Shown: positions 51,601 to 52,018 of the stretch, piece by piece
Numbering within the stretch: the stretch's first letter is position 1
Layout of the letters: the number at the start of each line of letters is the position of its first letter
NCBI GenBank assembly: GCA_964410665.1
Contig: CAYPIE010000040.1
Location: 1 to 52,018, forward strand
Reading direction: 5' to 3'
DNA: 52,018 nt
DNA from: CAYPIE01 sp964410665
GTDB lineage: Bacteria > Planctomycetota > Planctomycetia > Gemmatales > Gemmataceae
Notes under the pieces: generated by a model
Told to the model about the DNA's origin: nothing
Database searches by the model: none
What the model saw: the letters and a program-made list of their open reading frames with translations, nothing else
Program-made: the position numbers and the translations under genes

Positions 51601-52018
51601 ACTGATGAAGTCGTTGGGAGCCAAAGAATCGGCCAGAATGCTGCTTTCGAGGATCACGGTTGCATTGGCATCATCCCCGGCTGCGAGGCCGCCATCTGAT
51701 CGACTGTACACTGCAGCACCATCCGCTTTTCCAGCGCCTTCGCCACTGCCAGCAATGACTACATTCATGGCAAGCGTGCTGTTGAGAATGCGCAATTCGC
51801 CGTTGAGGTTGAACACCCCGGCGCCGAAGGCGGATCCGCCTCCTCCGCTCACTCCGATAACCGCGTCGCCTCCTGTGCCGCCCTGGGCGAAGTTGCCGGA
51901 GATCGTGGAGTTGGTGATCGTCACCGTGCCCTCATAGGAGAAGATGGCGCCCCCGAATCCACCGCTGCCGCCACCCCCTGCACCGTTTCCGCTACTACCA
52001 CCCGCCCCGGCTCCAAAA
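48682..52018 (-). CDS. Giant surface protein with cadherin-like and FG-GAP repeats (5' end outside window)
   Basis: At least 1111 residues; the frame stays open to the right edge, so the N-terminus is missing. From the visible N-terminal side: a Gly-rich beta-helix-like stretch (GGFGGAIFSYEGT, ITNSTISGNF, RILNSTLAMN) ending in the choice-of-anchor-type phrase GNPRSAPTSIGAYEAD; a short Ig-like segment; then four cadherin-like repeats of about 100 residues with ATDP, GVLTV and DPGGLSDTA motifs. The C-terminal part has FG-GAP/VCBS-like units with calcium-binding loops GDINGDGIDD, GDFDADGVPD, GDVDGDGFAD and QVNGDGLSD. It is likely exported and calcium-dependent. The internal GTG at 51922-51924 is not the true start. 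No C-terminal anchor is recognised. Confidence 0.9.
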   Translation of the reverse strand, partial: FGAGAGGSSGNGAGGGGSGGFGGAIFSYEGTVTITNSTISGNFAQGGTGGDAVIGVSGGGGSAFGAGVFNLNGELRILNSTLAMNVVIAGSGEGAGKADGAAVYSRSDGGLAAGDDANATVILESSILADSLAPNDFISVADGGSESSSGDNNLIESALNFGGTAIMGQDPLLSSLQDNGGPTLTQALLVGSPALSAGGPLGDVTTDQRGNPRSAPTSIGAYEADPVRLELQGFPSPVDPASPGMFTVTVLDAFDQPAIGYSGTLTFASSDTFAALPPDFSFTPAEAGVASFAASLFTAGAQSIVAADTAVMMLTASQEGILVNNLPPELLDTSFEVEENAAVGTLVGSLSATDPNVGDVLTFAITAGNVGDTFALDPATGVLTVVEPELLDFEAFETQPAFSLTVEVTDPGGLSDTATIAINLSDVNEPPALADVTLSVPEGTPTGTPLTTLAATDPDADTTLTFAITGGNAAGGFALDAASGVLSVADASVLNFETMPVFSLMVEVTDEGGLSDTASVTVNLTNVAPNPEDASFELPENSPAGTVVGTLQVTGADAMDTLTYAITAGDPGNTFTVDPSTGVLTVADPALLDFEVNPMFRLTVTVTDPGGLSGTASVVITLLDVNEPPVFVPDTLGPVVIRENRPTEVPVITLTAIDPDADDALNYAIVAGNTGGAFAVDTNGTVQVANPAAIAVDGNESVTFTLTVQATDSGELTATATLTIVVEPIIVSAPDLSDLFVAFGGPFDGTLRLYTAGGGGLVPFGSPTPTFEGTIVDPPALTPFSNTFNPVRTAVGSLGQLGGFYVAVGRGLGGVDGVQIFDASTGSFLAEFFAFADVRNPQFPTPISGGVFVATGDINGDGIDDLAVTPGDSGGARVRVFDGMSLFSGGLPLVLADFIAFEGDTDFRGGARVAMGDFDADGVPDLVVAAGMGGGPRVALFDGSQLSGFVGPGVPAKLTGDRFVFEASVRDGAFVAGGDVDGDGFADLIAGGGPNGGPRVQIFSGQRLVLGDASASSALVLANFFVDNDVTSRGGVRVAVKQVNGDGLSDVLVAKGSAPIFNNPSPSPGIVTVYSGSSLSLLGDAPAPAPMTLPFFPFGDDDLLFDGIYIG
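49835..51036 (-). repeat. Four tandem cadherin-like repeats in the giant surface protein
   Basis: Four units of roughly 300 bp start at about 51036, 50733, 50440 and 50140. Each has the pattern PP...E(E/G)...VGTL...ATDP...FAI..GN...F.(V/L)D...GVL.V...F.L.V.VTD.GGLS.TA. The units are diverged, so they are old duplications rather than a recent array. Confidence 0.8.

Noticed and set aside
51922..51924. GTG as start of the giant surface protein
   Set aside because: The frame continues without a stop to the window edge, encoding a Gly-rich stretch that matches the following beta-helix-like part, so the gene begins outside.

Overview
The window looks like chromosomal DNA of a planctomycete (Planctomycetota, probably Gemmatales/Gemmataceae or a near relative). 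This is inferred from gene content: a DUF1559 prepilin-like protein with a small lipoprotein behind it, a DUF1080 secreted protein, a Tat-exported Gfo/Idh/MocA oxidoreductase, a PQQ-like beta-propeller protein, a Ser/Thr kinase with a C-terminal membrane anchor, a PP2C phosphatase, a DUF4159 protein and a cadherin/FG-GAP surface protein. Base composition is GC-rich and gene density is high. I see no rRNA, tRNA, CRISPR array, transposase or phage gene, so the region reads as ordinary chromosome rather than an island.

Layout. 1-548 holds no convincing gene but has a cluster of GG-N3-TTTCC-like decamers. 549-8290 carries an ABC-2-like permease (-), a P2B-type Ca2+ ATPase (+), a prolipoprotein diacylglyceryl transferase with an inserted PDZ domain (-) and a beta-propeller protein (+). 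8340-19243 is leftward: a Gfo/Idh/MocA oxidoreductase, then addB-addA (recombinational repair) behind two secreted proteins of unknown function. 19368-23872 (-) carries a quinone oxidoreductase and a 1050-residue protein that joins all three parts of the AmmeMemoRadiSam system (radical SAM enzyme, AMMECR1, MEMO). 24093-32586 holds a methyltransferase with regulatory and PKMT-like domains, a MATE exporter, a DUF1080 protein, a HAD phosphatase, an unknown protein and phosphoketolase. 32704-43310 (+) runs through a Ser/Thr kinase, an oxidoreductase-SelD fusion, a DUF1559 protein with its lipoprotein, a PP2C phosphatase, a cyclase-like/double-DUF4159 protein and argJ. 43357-52018 holds a 2-hydroxyacid dehydrogenase (-), rsfS (+), a beta-propeller/DUF3604 protein (+) and the 3' part of a giant cadherin/FG-GAP protein (-) that runs off the right edge.

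The most unusual feature is the single-chain AmmeMemoRadiSam protein. Its radical-SAM cysteines, AMMECR1 RGCxG-type loop and MEMO metal ligands all appear intact, and a second degenerate AMMECR1-like segment may lie in the middle. Other notable architectures are an AddAB pair in which AddA appears to have lost its nuclease and AddB its Walker A, Lgt split by a PDZ domain, and the oxidoreductase-SelD fusion. Several convergent gene pairs are separated by clear hairpins that probably act as terminators. Start codons were moved from the longest open frame where a Shine-Dalgarno sequence or a signal peptide pointed to an internal start; these choices are stated per gene.
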